This document shows positions 37,658-47,438 of a DNA stretch of 64,000 nucleotides, in pieces (within the stretch, counting starts at the first letter, position 1; every line of letters begins with the position of its first letter). Origin of the DNA: Firmicutes bacterium HGW-Firmicutes-15 (GTDB lineage: Bacteria; Bacillota; Syntrophomonadia; Syntrophomonadales; Syntrophomonadaceae). A program made the position numbers and the translations under genes. The notes beneath the pieces are model-generated. The model was not told the origin of the DNA, ran no database searches, and saw nothing but the letters and a program-made list of their open reading frames with translations. Location of the stretch: NCBI GenBank assembly GCA_002840245.1, contig PHAA01000009.1, positions 1 to 64,000 of the forward strand, given 5' to 3'.

Positions 37658-38365
37658 TCAAACGCATAATAGCACAATAGTAATATTATCATAACCACCC
37701 TTACTTAGGGCCAGCTCAAGTAATTCCTTGGCAACTATTTCAGGGTCATCTGCACCTCTAAGAATCTCATAAATTTTCTCATCTTCTACGAGGTCAGTCA
37801 GGCCGTCAGTGCACATCAACACCCAATCCCCCGCCTGTACTTCCTCTTGGTAAATATCAACCTGTACCTGATTCTCTACTCCAACTGCCCTGGTTAAGAC
37901 ATGATTATAGACATTGGAACGCATATCTTCCTTCTTAAGTAACCCATCGCTAAACATCTGTTCGGCCAGGGTATGATTCCGGGTAACTTTGATTAGTTGG
38001 TTTTCTTTATAAAGATATAAACTGCTATCACCTACATGAGCCACTACTATATTGCCATCATAAATTACCGCCGCAGTCAGGGTAGTTCCCATTTCATTGA
38101 GAGTATCATCATTTTTGCCCTTTTCCCAGATAATCCGGTTGGCCATCCTGACGGCAGATTGAAGAGCGGGGATGATTTCCTCTGCAACAGTAAAAACAAG
38201 ATTTTCTTGTATTGTTTCCACTGCCAGAAGTGAGGCCACATCTCCACCCTTATGTCCGCCCATACCATCGCATACAACGAAAATGCGCTTATCCTGATCA
38301 ATGAAAAAATGGTCTTCATTTCTTTTTCTGTGCAGTCCTATGTCTGAAATTCCAGCTACCCTCAT
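37658..38365 (-). CDS. prpC: PP2C-type Ser/Thr phosphatase (PrpC/Stp)
   Basis: The phosphatase reverses PrkC phosphorylation. Metal-site motifs are RKRNEDHF, VCDGMGGHKGGDVAS, VAHVGDSSLYL and MCTDGLTDL. I choose the ATG at 38365 (MRVAGISDIGLHR, 235 residues), the usual PrpC N-terminus, preceded by AAGGTGG. The longer track version overlaps rlmN. The gap to prkC is 16 nt. Confidence 0.95.
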   Translation of the reverse strand: MRVAGISDIGLHRKRNEDHFFIDQDKRIFVVCDGMGGHKGGDVASLLAVETIQENLVFTVAEEIIPALQSAVRMANRIIWEKGKNDDTLNEMGTTLTAAVIYDGNIVVAHVGDSSLYLYKENQLIKVTRNHTLAEQMFSDGLLKKEDMRSNVYNHVLTRAVGVENQVQVDIYQEEVQAGDWVLMCTDGLTDLVEDEKIYEILRGADDPEIVAKELLELALSKGGYDNITIVLLCV

Positions 38366-38375
38366 AATCCACCTT

Positions 38376-39449
38376 CTAGCGTTCTCTTTTTGCAGCCAAT
38401 TGGCCACAAGCAGCTTCGATATCGGAGCCTCGTTCCTCTCTAAGAGTTACGTTCAAACCACCTTCCGTCAGCCAATTATAAAATTGTCTGATTTGACCTG
38501 GGGAAGGTCTCTTGAATTCCAGGCCACTTACTTCATTATAAGGAATAAGGTTTACATTCGCCAGCAAAGGTTTTAATAATTTGATCATAGCACGAGCATC
38601 GGTCAAGTCCATATTGACCCCGTCCAACATAATATACTCAAAGGTAACCCTGCGCCCGCTAATTTCGATATATTCTGCAACTGATTCCATTAGCAATTCC
38701 AGAGGATATTTCCGGTTAAGAGGGATTAATCGACTCCTAAGCTCATTATTGCAGGCATGTAGAGATACTGCCAGGGTAATCTGTATTTTTTCCCTAGCCA
38801 GCCTTTGTATGCCCTTTACTTCACCTGCAGTAGATATAGTAATATGCCTCTGCCCAATATCAATCCCGCGATGATCGTTGAGCATATAAACTGATTTGAG
38901 CACCTCATCATAATTTAGCATCGGTTCCCCCATGCCCATGTAGACTATGTTGGTAATCAGTTGCCTATCCTGGATCTTCAATCTTTTAGCTAATTCCCGT
39001 CGTGATCCCAAGACCTGACCGGCCATCTCATAAGCCTGTAGACTCCTTTGAAAACCGGAAGCTCCGGTTGCGCAAAAGGCGCATCCTACCGGACATCCTA
39101 CCTGGGTAGAAATGCATAGCGAATAACGATCATTTTTATCCCCACCCTGAGGTATAAGCACCGTTTCCACTTTCTTCTTATCCTTCATTTCCAAAAGGAA
39201 TTTACGCGTATTATCCTTCGAAACGCGTTGTTTGAGTACCCGCGGAATTGATATTGTCGCGTTTTCATCTAATCGTAATCTAAGCTCCTTAGGTATGTCA
39301 CTCATTTCATAAAACGAGCTTACTTCCTTGCGGTATATCCATCCATAAATTTGCTTGGCCCTGAATCTGGGCTGTCCCTGAGAAAGCAAATAGTTTTCCA
39401 AATCCCCTATATCCATTCCCAAAAGTTCCGTTTTATTTTCCATATTCAT
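38376..39449 (-). CDS. rlmN: Dual-specificity RNA methyltransferase RlmN
   Basis: The radical-SAM enzyme methylates A2503 of 23S rRNA and A37 of some tRNAs. The cluster cysteines are C119/C123/C126 in CPVGCAFCATG, and MGMGEPMLNYD and LAVSLHACNNELR follow. 357 residues. It starts 1 nt after the rsmB stop, showing tight coupling. Confidence 0.96.
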   Translation of the reverse strand: MNMENKTELLGMDIGDLENYLLSQGQPRFRAKQIYGWIYRKEVSSFYEMSDIPKELRLRLDENATISIPRVLKQRVSKDNTRKFLLEMKDKKKVETVLIPQGGDKNDRYSLCISTQVGCPVGCAFCATGASGFQRSLQAYEMAGQVLGSRRELAKRLKIQDRQLITNIVYMGMGEPMLNYDEVLKSVYMLNDHRGIDIGQRHITISTAGEVKGIQRLAREKIQITLAVSLHACNNELRSRLIPLNRKYPLELLMESVAEYIEISGRRVTFEYIMLDGVNMDLTDARAMIKLLKPLLANVNLIPYNEVSGLEFKRPSPGQIRQFYNWLTEGGLNVTLREERGSDIEAACGQLAAKRER

Positions 39450-39450
39450 A

Positions 39451-40848
39451 TTAAAAGCTTTTTTTCCTCCTTATTTTGGCATAAAACATACCATCGGTTT
39501 CATATTTTCCGGGTAGTACAGTCAACATACCCCCGGCAGCCTTTTCTTTATCTTCTCTATCTAAAGGGAAAAAGGATATGTCCTCGGCAAAACCTTCCAG
39601 GACAAAATCCGGATTAATACTAATAAATTTTTTCACCAACTCATCATTCTCTTCCCGGTTTATGGTACAGGTGGAATAAATCAATCTTCCGCCAGGAAGC
39701 ACCATTGAAGCTGCCTTTTGAAGTAAACTGCATTGCAACGATGATAATTCTGATATGATATCCGGGGTTTTTCTCCAACGAGAATCAGCGCGACGGTTTA
39801 AAACCCCCAGACCAGAACAAGGCACATCCAATAAAACTCCCTGCCCTTGCTTTAAGCCTTCGCTAATACTCAGAATATCTTGCTTATGAACTTTAACGAT
39901 AGCAATACCCAGTCGAGTACAATTATTTGCAAGTAAAACCAGTTTATGATCATAAATATCATATGCATCGATGGTCCCCATATTATTCATTTGTTCGGCT
40001 ATGAAACTGGTCTTTCCTCCCACCCCACAACACAGGTCAATAATATTTTCGCCCTCTTGCGGCTTAAGTATAGAAACCGTCAGCATTGAAGCTTCATTTT
40101 GTACATAAAAACGACCGGCTTGAAAAGCAGTAATCTCTTCCAGGCTTTTTTCCATCGACTCAACTTGCATTCCCCAAGGGGTTCTATTACTGGCCTGGCA
40201 ATGAATTCCTTCTTTACTTAGGGTATCTATTAACTCATCCCTGCTTCCCAATAACTCGTTATTGCGTAAAATTTGAACTGGTCTATGATTGAAGTATAGC
40301 AACATATCTCGGGTAGCAGGTATTCCATACTCCTCTAAACATTTTTGCACCAACCATTCCGGCTGAGAATAATATACCGCCAAGTATTCTATACTGTCCA
40401 CTGGATCCGGATATTTTATAGAATCACGGCCTCTAATTATGTTGCGCAAGACTCCATTAACTACCCCCGAAAGTTTGGAACCGGCCTTCTTGCGACTTAG
40501 CTCCACAGCACTATTAACCGCAGCATAGTCCGGTATCTTGTCCATAAAAAGAACTTGATAAAGGGAAATACGCAAACAATTCCTCAACCAGGGATTTTGT
40601 TTTTCCAGAGGCTTTTGCAAAAAAAGATTAAGCACCCAATCCAGGTGCTTTAGCATTCTAATGGTTCCATTTACGATCTCTGTGACCAGATGCCTGTCAT
40701 CTACCAATAAGGGGAATTTCCTTAAATACTGGTCAAGCTCAATATTGGTATAAGCACCTTTTTCCATGACATTATAAACTATTTCCAGCGAAAGTTCACG
40801 CGGATCTTTGAAGACCTTGCTTGGTCTATCGTCAGATCTAGTCATCAT
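39451..40848 (-). CDS. rsmB: 16S rRNA m5C967 methyltransferase RsmB (Sun)
   Basis: An N-terminal NusB-like RNA-binding domain (residues 10-150) precedes the methyltransferase. IDLCCGVGGKTSFIA is the SAM site. DVPCSGLG and YSTCTINREEND hold the two catalytic cysteines. The 465-residue length is standard. Its start overlaps the end of the protease gene by 11 nt, with GGGGGG as ribosome site inside that gene. Confidence 0.96.
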   Translation of the reverse strand: MMTRSDDRPSKVFKDPRELSLEIVYNVMEKGAYTNIELDQYLRKFPLLVDDRHLVTEIVNGTIRMLKHLDWVLNLFLQKPLEKQNPWLRNCLRISLYQVLFMDKIPDYAAVNSAVELSRKKAGSKLSGVVNGVLRNIIRGRDSIKYPDPVDSIEYLAVYYSQPEWLVQKCLEEYGIPATRDMLLYFNHRPVQILRNNELLGSRDELIDTLSKEGIHCQASNRTPWGMQVESMEKSLEEITAFQAGRFYVQNEASMLTVSILKPQEGENIIDLCCGVGGKTSFIAEQMNNMGTIDAYDIYDHKLVLLANNCTRLGIAIVKVHKQDILSISEGLKQGQGVLLDVPCSGLGVLNRRADSRWRKTPDIISELSSLQCSLLQKAASMVLPGGRLIYSTCTINREENDELVKKFISINPDFVLEGFAEDISFFPLDREDKEKAAGGMLTVLPGKYETDGMFYAKIRRKKSF

Positions 40849-41515
40849 TTCCCCCCATAAATATCATTACATAATAAAGTAGGTTGGAAATAGACGATAG
40901 CGTCGCGGCTAGATAAGTAAGGGCAGCTGCACCCAGAACCTTTTTTACCATAGGTATCTCATCATTGCTCACCAAACCTGCTTCAGTCAATTGTAAGACT
41001 GCTCGACGCGACGCATTTAACTCTACCGGCAGGGTTACCAGTTGAAACACGACCACCGCCGAAAATAGAATAATACCTAAAAACAATAAATTAAGGCTGT
41101 TCATTAGCATCCCTACTAGTATTATTGGAAAAGAAGCCGTAGAAGCCAGGTTGGTAACTGGCACCAGCGCATGGCGCAGTTCCAGCGGTCCATATTTTTC
41201 GTGGTGCTGTATCGCGTGACCTACTTCATGAGCGGCGACGCCGATGGCGGCAATTGAGTTGCTTCCATAAACTGTCTCTGATAAATGCAAAGTAAGGGTT
41301 CGGGGATCATAATTATCAGAAAGACTACCTGCAATTGGTTCAATCCCCACCGTATTGCCCATACCATTCCTCTGCAAAAGACTATTAGCGACATCTGCAC
41401 CACTATAGCCTCGCGCAGATCTTATCTGAGAATACTGTTTAAATGTCGATTTAACCTTAAACTGAGCATAAAATGACAAAAGTAACGCGGGTAAGATAAA
41501 GATTAAATAAGTCAT
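40838..41515 (-). CDS. Zinc metallopeptidase, YugP family
   Basis: This membrane-bound peptidase of unknown substrate has the metal motif HEVGH in AIGVAAHEVGHAIQHHE near residue 95. Hydrophobic helices sit at the N-terminus and in the C-terminal half. NYDPRTLTLHLSETVYGSNS is conserved in the family. 225 residues. It is often linked to fmt and def in clostridia, as here. Confidence 0.93.
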   Translation of the reverse strand: MTYLIFILPALLLSFYAQFKVKSTFKQYSQIRSARGYSGADVANSLLQRNGMGNTVGIEPIAGSLSDNYDPRTLTLHLSETVYGSNSIAAIGVAAHEVGHAIQHHEKYGPLELRHALVPVTNLASTASFPIILVGMLMNSLNLLFLGIILFSAVVVFQLVTLPVELNASRRAVLQLTEAGLVSNDEIPMVKKVLGAAALTYLAATLSSISNLLYYVMIFMGGNDD

Positions 41516-41518
41516 ATG

Positions 41519-42271
41519 TTATCCTCCTTTACACATGGTTAGTAATGCTTGTTCTACTTTATCAAGTTCTACGTTGGTATTGACACATGGGCCGTTGGGC
41601 CGACAATTCAAGACACCCAGAACAGGTAAATATCCCGAATCCTGAATCCCCATGGAAAGATCTCTTTCACAGGCTACGGCAACAACTCCCCGAGGCTTGC
41701 ATTCTTCTATGAATTTACGAGCTAAGGTCCCACCGGTGGCCACTTTAATAGCCGCATGGTATTTTTCACCCAGCTCGATGAGGTCACTAATGCAACACTT
41801 CCCACAATGTTTGCAGTTGTTGATGTCCATAGTTATTTTATGAGGACAATCTGAATCTTGTAAGCAGTGTGGCAAAAGAATCATAACTTGATTGCCTGCC
41901 AAGACTAGCTTCTTTGATTTTACCAGATTATTGTTTACGGCAATATAGGAACGCAGTATACTCTCTTTACTTATACCAGCAATGCGTCCGATAATAAGAG
42001 TAATAGGAAAAAGTATATCATTAGCAATACGAGTAATACTATCCAATGAGGGTATACTCTTAGATCTAATGATCATGATGATAATCGCCATAATTCCTAT
42101 ACCCAGTATTATAAATATTGCTCCCAAAATAGAAATAATACTAATTAGCAGTATTTTGCTTAAAATTATATCCCGATTTTGCAGCAAATACCACGTAACA
42201 ATAGCCAGCAAAGCTACCATAAACATGCTGCCCACCAGAAGTCCTACATAAACGCGTTTTTTGGTCTCCAC
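41519..42271 (-). CDS. DUF116 family cysteine-rich membrane protein
   Basis: Two N-terminal membrane helices are followed by a soluble domain with many cysteines: LPHCLQDSDCP, CKHCGKCC and a later CERDL and NCRPNGPCVN, likely iron or zinc ligands. The function is unknown. I place the start at a GTG at 42271, 7 nt after GGAGGA, giving 251 residues. The track start would overlap fmt and has no ribosome site. Confidence 0.85.
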   Translation of the reverse strand: METKKRVYVGLLVGSMFMVALLAIVTWYLLQNRDIILSKILLISIISILGAIFIILGIGIMAIIIMIIRSKSIPSLDSITRIANDILFPITLIIGRIAGISKESILRSYIAVNNNLVKSKKLVLAGNQVMILLPHCLQDSDCPHKITMDINNCKHCGKCCISDLIELGEKYHAAIKVATGGTLARKFIEECKPRGVVAVACERDLSMGIQDSGYLPVLGVLNCRPNGPCVNTNVELDKVEQALLTMCKGG

Positions 42272-42302
42272 ATCGCTATCCTCCATGAAGTCATCAAAAG
42301 CA

Positions 42303-43235
42303 TTAGCCACCGAGAGTATCACCCGGAGCCAATTCAAAGCCTTTTAAAAAATCACCGCAGGAAATACGCTTTTTGCCTTCCTTCTGGATCTCTATTATTT
42401 CCAATATACCCTGTCCTGTTTGTACCTGGAAACCGTCTTTGGTGAGTCCTGTTACCTGACCAGCCGCCCCTATCTCTTTATCACTTATTAGCCGAGTGCC
42501 AAATATTTTAAACTTTTCTCCATTAAACGAGGTAAAAGCGGCCGGTTTTGGGCTTAGAGCCCTAACCCGGTTGCGTATTTTTATAGCACTATCATTCCAG
42601 TCAATTTCCTCATCTTTTCGCGTCAACATAGCAGCATAACTGCTGCGATGATTATCCTGCTTTCTTCGAGGACAAGAGCCACTGGCCAACACTGCAATGG
42701 TATCTATCAGTAAATCAGCTCCCACTTGTGCAAGAATGCTTTCCACTTCACCATGATCCATATCTTCATCTATATCCACAGGCATTTGCAGTATAATATC
42801 ACCAGTATCCAAGCCTTCATTCATAAACATGGTGGTAACCCCACTCACTCTATCCCCTGCCATGATTGCCCTCTGAATAGGGGCCGCCCCTCGGTAATGG
42901 GGCAGTAAAGAGGCATGTACGTTAATACATCCCAACCGGGGTGAATCAAGTATTTCCGATGGTATAATCTGCCCATATGAAACCACCACGATTAAATCCG
43001 CCTCCCAATTACGCAACATATCTATGGAGTCGTCATCTTTAATTCGGGCAGGTTGAAAAATATCGTAATTATGTTCTAATGCCAGGTCTTTTATTGGAGA
43101 AGACATTACTTTTTTACCTCGGCCTTTGGGCCGATCCGGCTGAGTTACTACTCCGACAATTTCATATTGCGAATCAATTATTTTTGCCATTGAAGGTATT
43201 GCAAAGTCAGAAGTTCCCATAAAGACAATTTTCAA
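42303..43235 (-). CDS. fmt: Methionyl-tRNA formyltransferase
   Basis: The enzyme formylates initiator Met-tRNA. FMGTSDFAIPS opens the chain. The catalytic region INVHASLLPHYRGAAPIQRAI holds the conserved asparagine, histidine and the SLLP folate loop. 310 residues. The start is TTG with GGGAGGGG. It directly follows def, its functional counterpart. Confidence 0.97.
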   Translation of the reverse strand: MKIVFMGTSDFAIPSMAKIIDSQYEIVGVVTQPDRPKGRGKKVMSSPIKDLALEHNYDIFQPARIKDDDSIDMLRNWEADLIVVVSYGQIIPSEILDSPRLGCINVHASLLPHYRGAAPIQRAIMAGDRVSGVTTMFMNEGLDTGDIILQMPVDIDEDMDHGEVESILAQVGADLLIDTIAVLASGSCPRRKQDNHRSSYAAMLTRKDEEIDWNDSAIKIRNRVRALSPKPAAFTSFNGEKFKIFGTRLISDKEIGAAGQVTGLTKDGFQVQTGQGILEIIEIQKEGKKRISCGDFLKGFELAPGDTLGG

Positions 43236-43255
43236 AGCCAGTCCCCTCCCTTTGT

Positions 43256-43714
43256 CTAATCTGAGTCTGTTCTTATTTTTATCGCCTTATCTGGAAAAAG
43301 GACCCCATCTAGATGATCAATTTCATGCTGTAGAACTTTTGCTAACATATCAGTGGCTTCCAACTCGATGCTTTCACCCTTAGGATTTAAACCCTTAACC
43401 CTAATTTTTTGAGCCCGCTTGAGCCAACCGACCTTACCCGGTACGCTCAAACAACCTTCACTGCCAAATCTTTCCCCCTCGAAATCGATAATCTCAGGAT
43501 TGATGATCTCAAGTAAATTGTCTCCTGGATCAACTACAATAATACGTTTGCTAATTCCGATCTGGGGTCCTGCCAATCCAACACCATCGGCTGCATACAT
43601 CGTATCACGCATGTTTTCCAATACTCGTAAAATACCCGCGTTAATATTTTTAACTGGCAGGGACTTCTGTCTTAATACCGGATCAGGATCGACAAGTATT
43701 TTATATACAGACAT
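43256..43714 (-). CDS. def: Peptide deformylase
   Basis: The enzyme removes the N-formyl group from new proteins. The three family motifs are present: GVGLAGPQIG, EGCLSVPG with the metal cysteine, and QHEIDHLDG with the two metal histidines and the catalytic glutamate. 152 residues. AAGGAGGG precedes the ATG. Confidence 0.97.
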   Translation of the reverse strand: MSVYKILVDPDPVLRQKSLPVKNINAGILRVLENMRDTMYAADGVGLAGPQIGISKRIIVVDPGDNLLEIINPEIIDFEGERFGSEGCLSVPGKVGWLKRAQKIRVKGLNPKGESIELEATDMLAKVLQHEIDHLDGVLFPDKAIKIRTDSD

Positions 43715-43725
43715 AGCTGCCCTCC

Positions 43726-46125
43726 TTATATCGTAGAGATAGGATTAAAATCCATATCCATTTTAACATCTTTGGGGACTCCTGTGGTGAGAATATACTT
43801 TCCAATACTCCGCAGCAGGGATAAACTAGCACATTTTATTATAATCTGATAGCGGAAGCGATTGCGAATTTTGTATATGGGACAGGATGCAGGTCCCAAC
43901 ACCATAATTTCTTCCTCGCTAGCATCAATAATTTCTTCTATGCGATGGGCAATAGCATTTGCTGATTGCTGAACCTTAGCTTCTGCTTCCGAACTGAAAA
44001 CGATTCTTAACAACTGGGTATAGGGCGGATAAACCAAGAGTTTTCGCAAGCTGATTTCCTGCTCATAGAACCTTCGGTAATCCTGACTGCCAGCCAACCT
44101 GATTATAGGGTTATCAGGATTATAAGTCTGTATTACTACTTCACCAGCGGTATTACTCCTACCTGCCCGCCCTGCAGCTTGAACCAGCAATTGAAAACAC
44201 CTCTCCCCGGCCCGAAAATCAGGTATATTTAGTATACTGTCGGCGTCAACTATCCCTACCAAAGAAACATTAGGGAAATCCAGGCCTTTGGCAACCATCT
44301 GGGTGCCTATTAGTATATCAATTTCCTTCCTTTTCATGCGGTCAAGGATAGATTTTTGGATACCTTTTCTCTTACTGCTGTCCATATCCAATCTCTCCAC
44401 CCTAGCTTCGGGGAAAAGACTCCTGACTTCTTCTTCTATCTTTTGCGTACCTGCACCTATAAGCTGAAGATGTTTACTTCCACAGCTGCTGCATTCAGAC
44501 TTTTGTTCTACATGGTTATTGCAATAATGACATACATTTTGCTGAATGTCCTGATGATAGGTCATCGCGACTGAGCAAGAAGGACACGAAGCAATATTAC
44601 CACATTCCCAGCATATAGTCATGGGTGAATATCCCCGGCGATTAATAAACACTATGATTTGTTCACCCCGGCTCAAGTTCTGGCCCATTTTATCCCTCAA
44701 AAACGGAGAAATCAAACTTCGGGACTCGTTTTTAAAAGCTTTTCGCAAATCTTCGATTATAACCCTCGGTATCTGACCCCCGCCCACCCTTTTTTTAAGT
44801 ACCAGCAGTTTAGCCGAACCTTCCTGGGCAGAATGAAAGGTTTCCAAGGATGGGGTCGCGCTGCCTAAAAGAATTACCGCTGATTCCAAGTATGCACGCT
44901 GCCGGCCTACATCCCTAACATGATAGCGGGGTAGTTCTTCTTGTTTAAAACTCCCCTCCTGTTCTTCATCAATAATAATAAGCCCCAAATCAGCTACCGG
45001 TGCAAAAACAGCCGATCGTGCACCTAGAACCAATCTCGCTTCTCCTCTTTTTATCCTTCTCCATTCGTCGTAGCGTTCCCCTGGAGACATTCCGCTGTGA
45101 AGAACCGCCATCTCTCCGATACGAGCAGCAAAAACATCCACAAATTGCCTGGTTAGAGCTATTTCTGGAACCAGGACTATGACGCCTTTCCCATTGGCAA
45201 TGGCTATTTGGGCAGCTTGCAAGTAAACTTCAGTTTTCCCGCTGCCGGTCACCCCGAAGAGAAGCAGTTCTCTCATTTCTCGGCTCTGCAAGGCTTTTTC
45301 CATCTGTTTCAGTGCCAGATCCTGCTCGTCATTCAGTTGCACCCTTCTACCCAGCAGGATGTTGGTCTTACGTTCTATCACAACAAAACCCTTTTTGATC
45401 AGAGCCCTCATCGTTGCCGGGGACACTGTTCTGTCCATGTAGTCTCTATCAAGTTGGGAAGCAGATAATAATAGTTCCATAGCTTCAGCCTGTCGGGGTG
45501 CTTTTCGCTTAAGCGCGGATAAGTCTTTTTCCGATTCAAATTGCCCCAATGCATAGACATAGCCCTTTTTATATTCATGGCCCATACGATATACTCCAGA
45601 ACCAGTTATAAAACCGCTCTTTTCCCAATCGGTCAATTCACCAATGCTTGCATATTTCAAGGCATGACTCAACTCAATCTCCCCATGCTGCCAAAGCTCA
45701 GTAAACAGATCATGATTTAGATTGAAGGCCTTTTCTCCCAATTTTTTAAAACCAGCCTCATCTATAGCAGGCAAAATAACTTGCTTGGTTTTATGATGTA
45801 GAATCCTAGGAACCATAATATTAAGGGTTAGAGATAAGGGGCAGAGATAATATTCAGCCATCCAGCGGGCCAGGGCTAGCAATGATCGATCAAAAACTGC
45901 CTCTACATCCAAAACCTTTATCAGGGATTTTATTGGATTCTGGGCAGATACCTCGTATTCTTCCAACTCCCCCACGATAAACCCTTCTACTTTCCTGTTC
46001 CGAAAATCAACCAGAACCCGTTTGCCAAAAGTAGCCTCTGACAGTAATTTTTCTGGAACGCTATAGGTATAAGAGCCATCTAATTTGCTAGTGGGTAAAT
46101 TCATGACAAGTTCTACGCATTTCAT
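43726..46125 (-). CDS. priA: Primosomal helicase PriA
   Basis: The helicase restarts stalled replication forks. An N-terminal 3'-DNA-binding domain precedes the helicase core with GVTGSGKTEVYLQ (Walker A) and LIIIDEEQEGSFKQ (DEEQ box). The zinc region has CWECGN, CPSCS, CHYCNN and CSSCGS. IGTQMVAKGLDFPNV and QAAGRAGRS are later helicase motifs. 799 residues. It lies downstream of a terminator, so it probably has its own promoter. Confidence 0.97.
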   Translation of the reverse strand: MKCVELVMNLPTSKLDGSYTYSVPEKLLSEATFGKRVLVDFRNRKVEGFIVGELEEYEVSAQNPIKSLIKVLDVEAVFDRSLLALARWMAEYYLCPLSLTLNIMVPRILHHKTKQVILPAIDEAGFKKLGEKAFNLNHDLFTELWQHGEIELSHALKYASIGELTDWEKSGFITGSGVYRMGHEYKKGYVYALGQFESEKDLSALKRKAPRQAEAMELLLSASQLDRDYMDRTVSPATMRALIKKGFVVIERKTNILLGRRVQLNDEQDLALKQMEKALQSREMRELLLFGVTGSGKTEVYLQAAQIAIANGKGVIVLVPEIALTRQFVDVFAARIGEMAVLHSGMSPGERYDEWRRIKRGEARLVLGARSAVFAPVADLGLIIIDEEQEGSFKQEELPRYHVRDVGRQRAYLESAVILLGSATPSLETFHSAQEGSAKLLVLKKRVGGGQIPRVIIEDLRKAFKNESRSLISPFLRDKMGQNLSRGEQIIVFINRRGYSPMTICWECGNIASCPSCSVAMTYHQDIQQNVCHYCNNHVEQKSECSSCGSKHLQLIGAGTQKIEEEVRSLFPEARVERLDMDSSKRKGIQKSILDRMKRKEIDILIGTQMVAKGLDFPNVSLVGIVDADSILNIPDFRAGERCFQLLVQAAGRAGRSNTAGEVVIQTYNPDNPIIRLAGSQDYRRFYEQEISLRKLLVYPPYTQLLRIVFSSEAEAKVQQSANAIAHRIEEIIDASEEEIMVLGPASCPIYKIRNRFRYQIIIKCASLSLLRSIGKYILTTGVPKDVKMDMDFNPISTI

Positions 46126-46159
46126 TTATATCCCCCCTAACAGTAAACCATAAATATCT

Positions 46160-46184
46160 AAAAGGCGGGGAATTCCCGCCTTCT
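46160..46184 (-). terminator. Terminator downstream of metK
   Basis: AAGGCGGG and CCCGCCTT pair around GAATT; on the minus strand the stem is followed by TTTTAGATATTT. It ends the rpoZ-coaBC-metK transcript. Confidence 0.85.
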
Positions 46185-46219
46185 ATTTGCTGTTTGCAAT
46201 TTTCAAACCTTAGCTCCGA

Positions 46220-47410
46220 CTACAGTCCAGCAGACTCGCGAATAATATCCGCTTTGTCAGTTCTTTCCCAGGTGAAATCCGGGTCATTTCTGCCAAAATG
46301 CCCATAAGCAGCCGTTTTTTTATAGATAGGTCTCCTTAAATCCAAATCCCTTATAATAGCCGCTGGTCGAAGATCAAAATGCTTCTCAATCAACTCGACT
46401 ATTTTCTCCTCTGAAATCTTATTCGTATTAAAAGTCTCCACAGAAATAGATACCGGATGAGCTACCCCTATGGCATATGCCAGCTGGATTTCCAGGCGAT
46501 CAGCTACCCCAGCAGCTACCATATTCTTAGCTACATACCGGGCTGCGTAAGCTGCTGAGCGATCCACTTTAGTGGGATCCTTACCTGAAAAAGCTCCTCC
46601 CCCATGCCGGGCCATGCCGCCGTAAGTGTCCACTATAATTTTCCTGCCGGTTAAACCACAATCCCCCTGTGGGCCACCAATAACAAAGCGACCAGTGGGG
46701 TTAATGTAGTATTTAGTATTACTATCCAGCATTTCAGCCGGAATAACTTCCCGCACTACTTTTTCAATTATATCCTTCTCAATGGTTTCATGATCAATCT
46801 CCGGATGGTGTTGGCTGGAAACCACTACCGTATCCACTCTAACCGGCTTATTTCCGTCATACTCAACTGTCACCTGGGTTTTGCCGTCGGGACGCAAATA
46901 AGTGATGATTCCCTCTTTCCTTACATCAGTTAAACGTTTAGCCATCTTGCTGGCTAAAAAAGCCGGCATAGGCATAAATGCTTCAGTTTCGTTGGATGCA
47001 TAACCAAACATCATCCCCTGATCTCCGGCTCCAATAGCGTCCAGTTCACTGGAGGAAATTTCTCCAGTTTTGATTTCTAATGCTTCATTAACGCCCATGG
47101 CAATATCAGTCGACTGCTCATCTATAGCAGTTAAAACTGCACAGGTATCACAATCAAATCCATATTTGGCTCTGGTGTACCCTATTTCCGCAATGGTACT
47201 GCGAACCAGTTTAGGTATATCAACATAACAATCCGTGGTAATCTCACCCGAAACTAATACCAGTCCAGTGGTCACTATGGTTTCACATGCTACTCGCGCA
47301 TAAGGGTCCTGGGCAATCATCGCATCCAAAATAGAATCAGATATTTGGTCAGCCATCTTATCTGGATGACCCTCGGTAACTGACTCGGACGTGAACAACC
47401 TTTTTGTCAC
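46220..47410 (-). CDS. metK: S-adenosylmethionine synthetase
   Basis: The enzyme makes SAM from methionine and [32 protein letters not shown], the P-loop-like [16 protein letters not shown] and [16 protein letters not shown] are all conserved. 396 residues. The start is GTG with GGGGAG. The 28-nt gap to coaBC leaves no room for a SAM riboswitch. Confidence 0.98.
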   Translation of the reverse strand: MTKRLFTSESVTEGHPDKMADQISDSILDAMIAQDPYARVACETIVTTGLVLVSGEITTDCYVDIPKLVRSTIAEIGYTRAKYGFDCDTCAVLTAIDEQSTDIAMGVNEALEIKTGEISSSELDAIGAGDQGMMFGYASNETEAFMPMPAFLASKMAKRLTDVRKEGIITYLRPDGKTQVTVEYDGNKPVRVDTVVVSSQHHPEIDHETIEKDIIEKVVREVIPAEMLDSNTKYYINPTGRFVIGGPQGDCGLTGRKIIVDTYGGMARHGGGAFSGKDPTKVDRSAAYAARYVAKNMVAAGVADRLEIQLAYAIGVAHPVSISVETFNTNKISEEKIVELIEKHFDLRPAAIIRDLDLRRPIYKKTAAYGHFGRNDPDFTWERTDKADIIRESAGL

Positions 47411-47438
47411 AACAATACTCCCCTTTCATCCTGAAGAA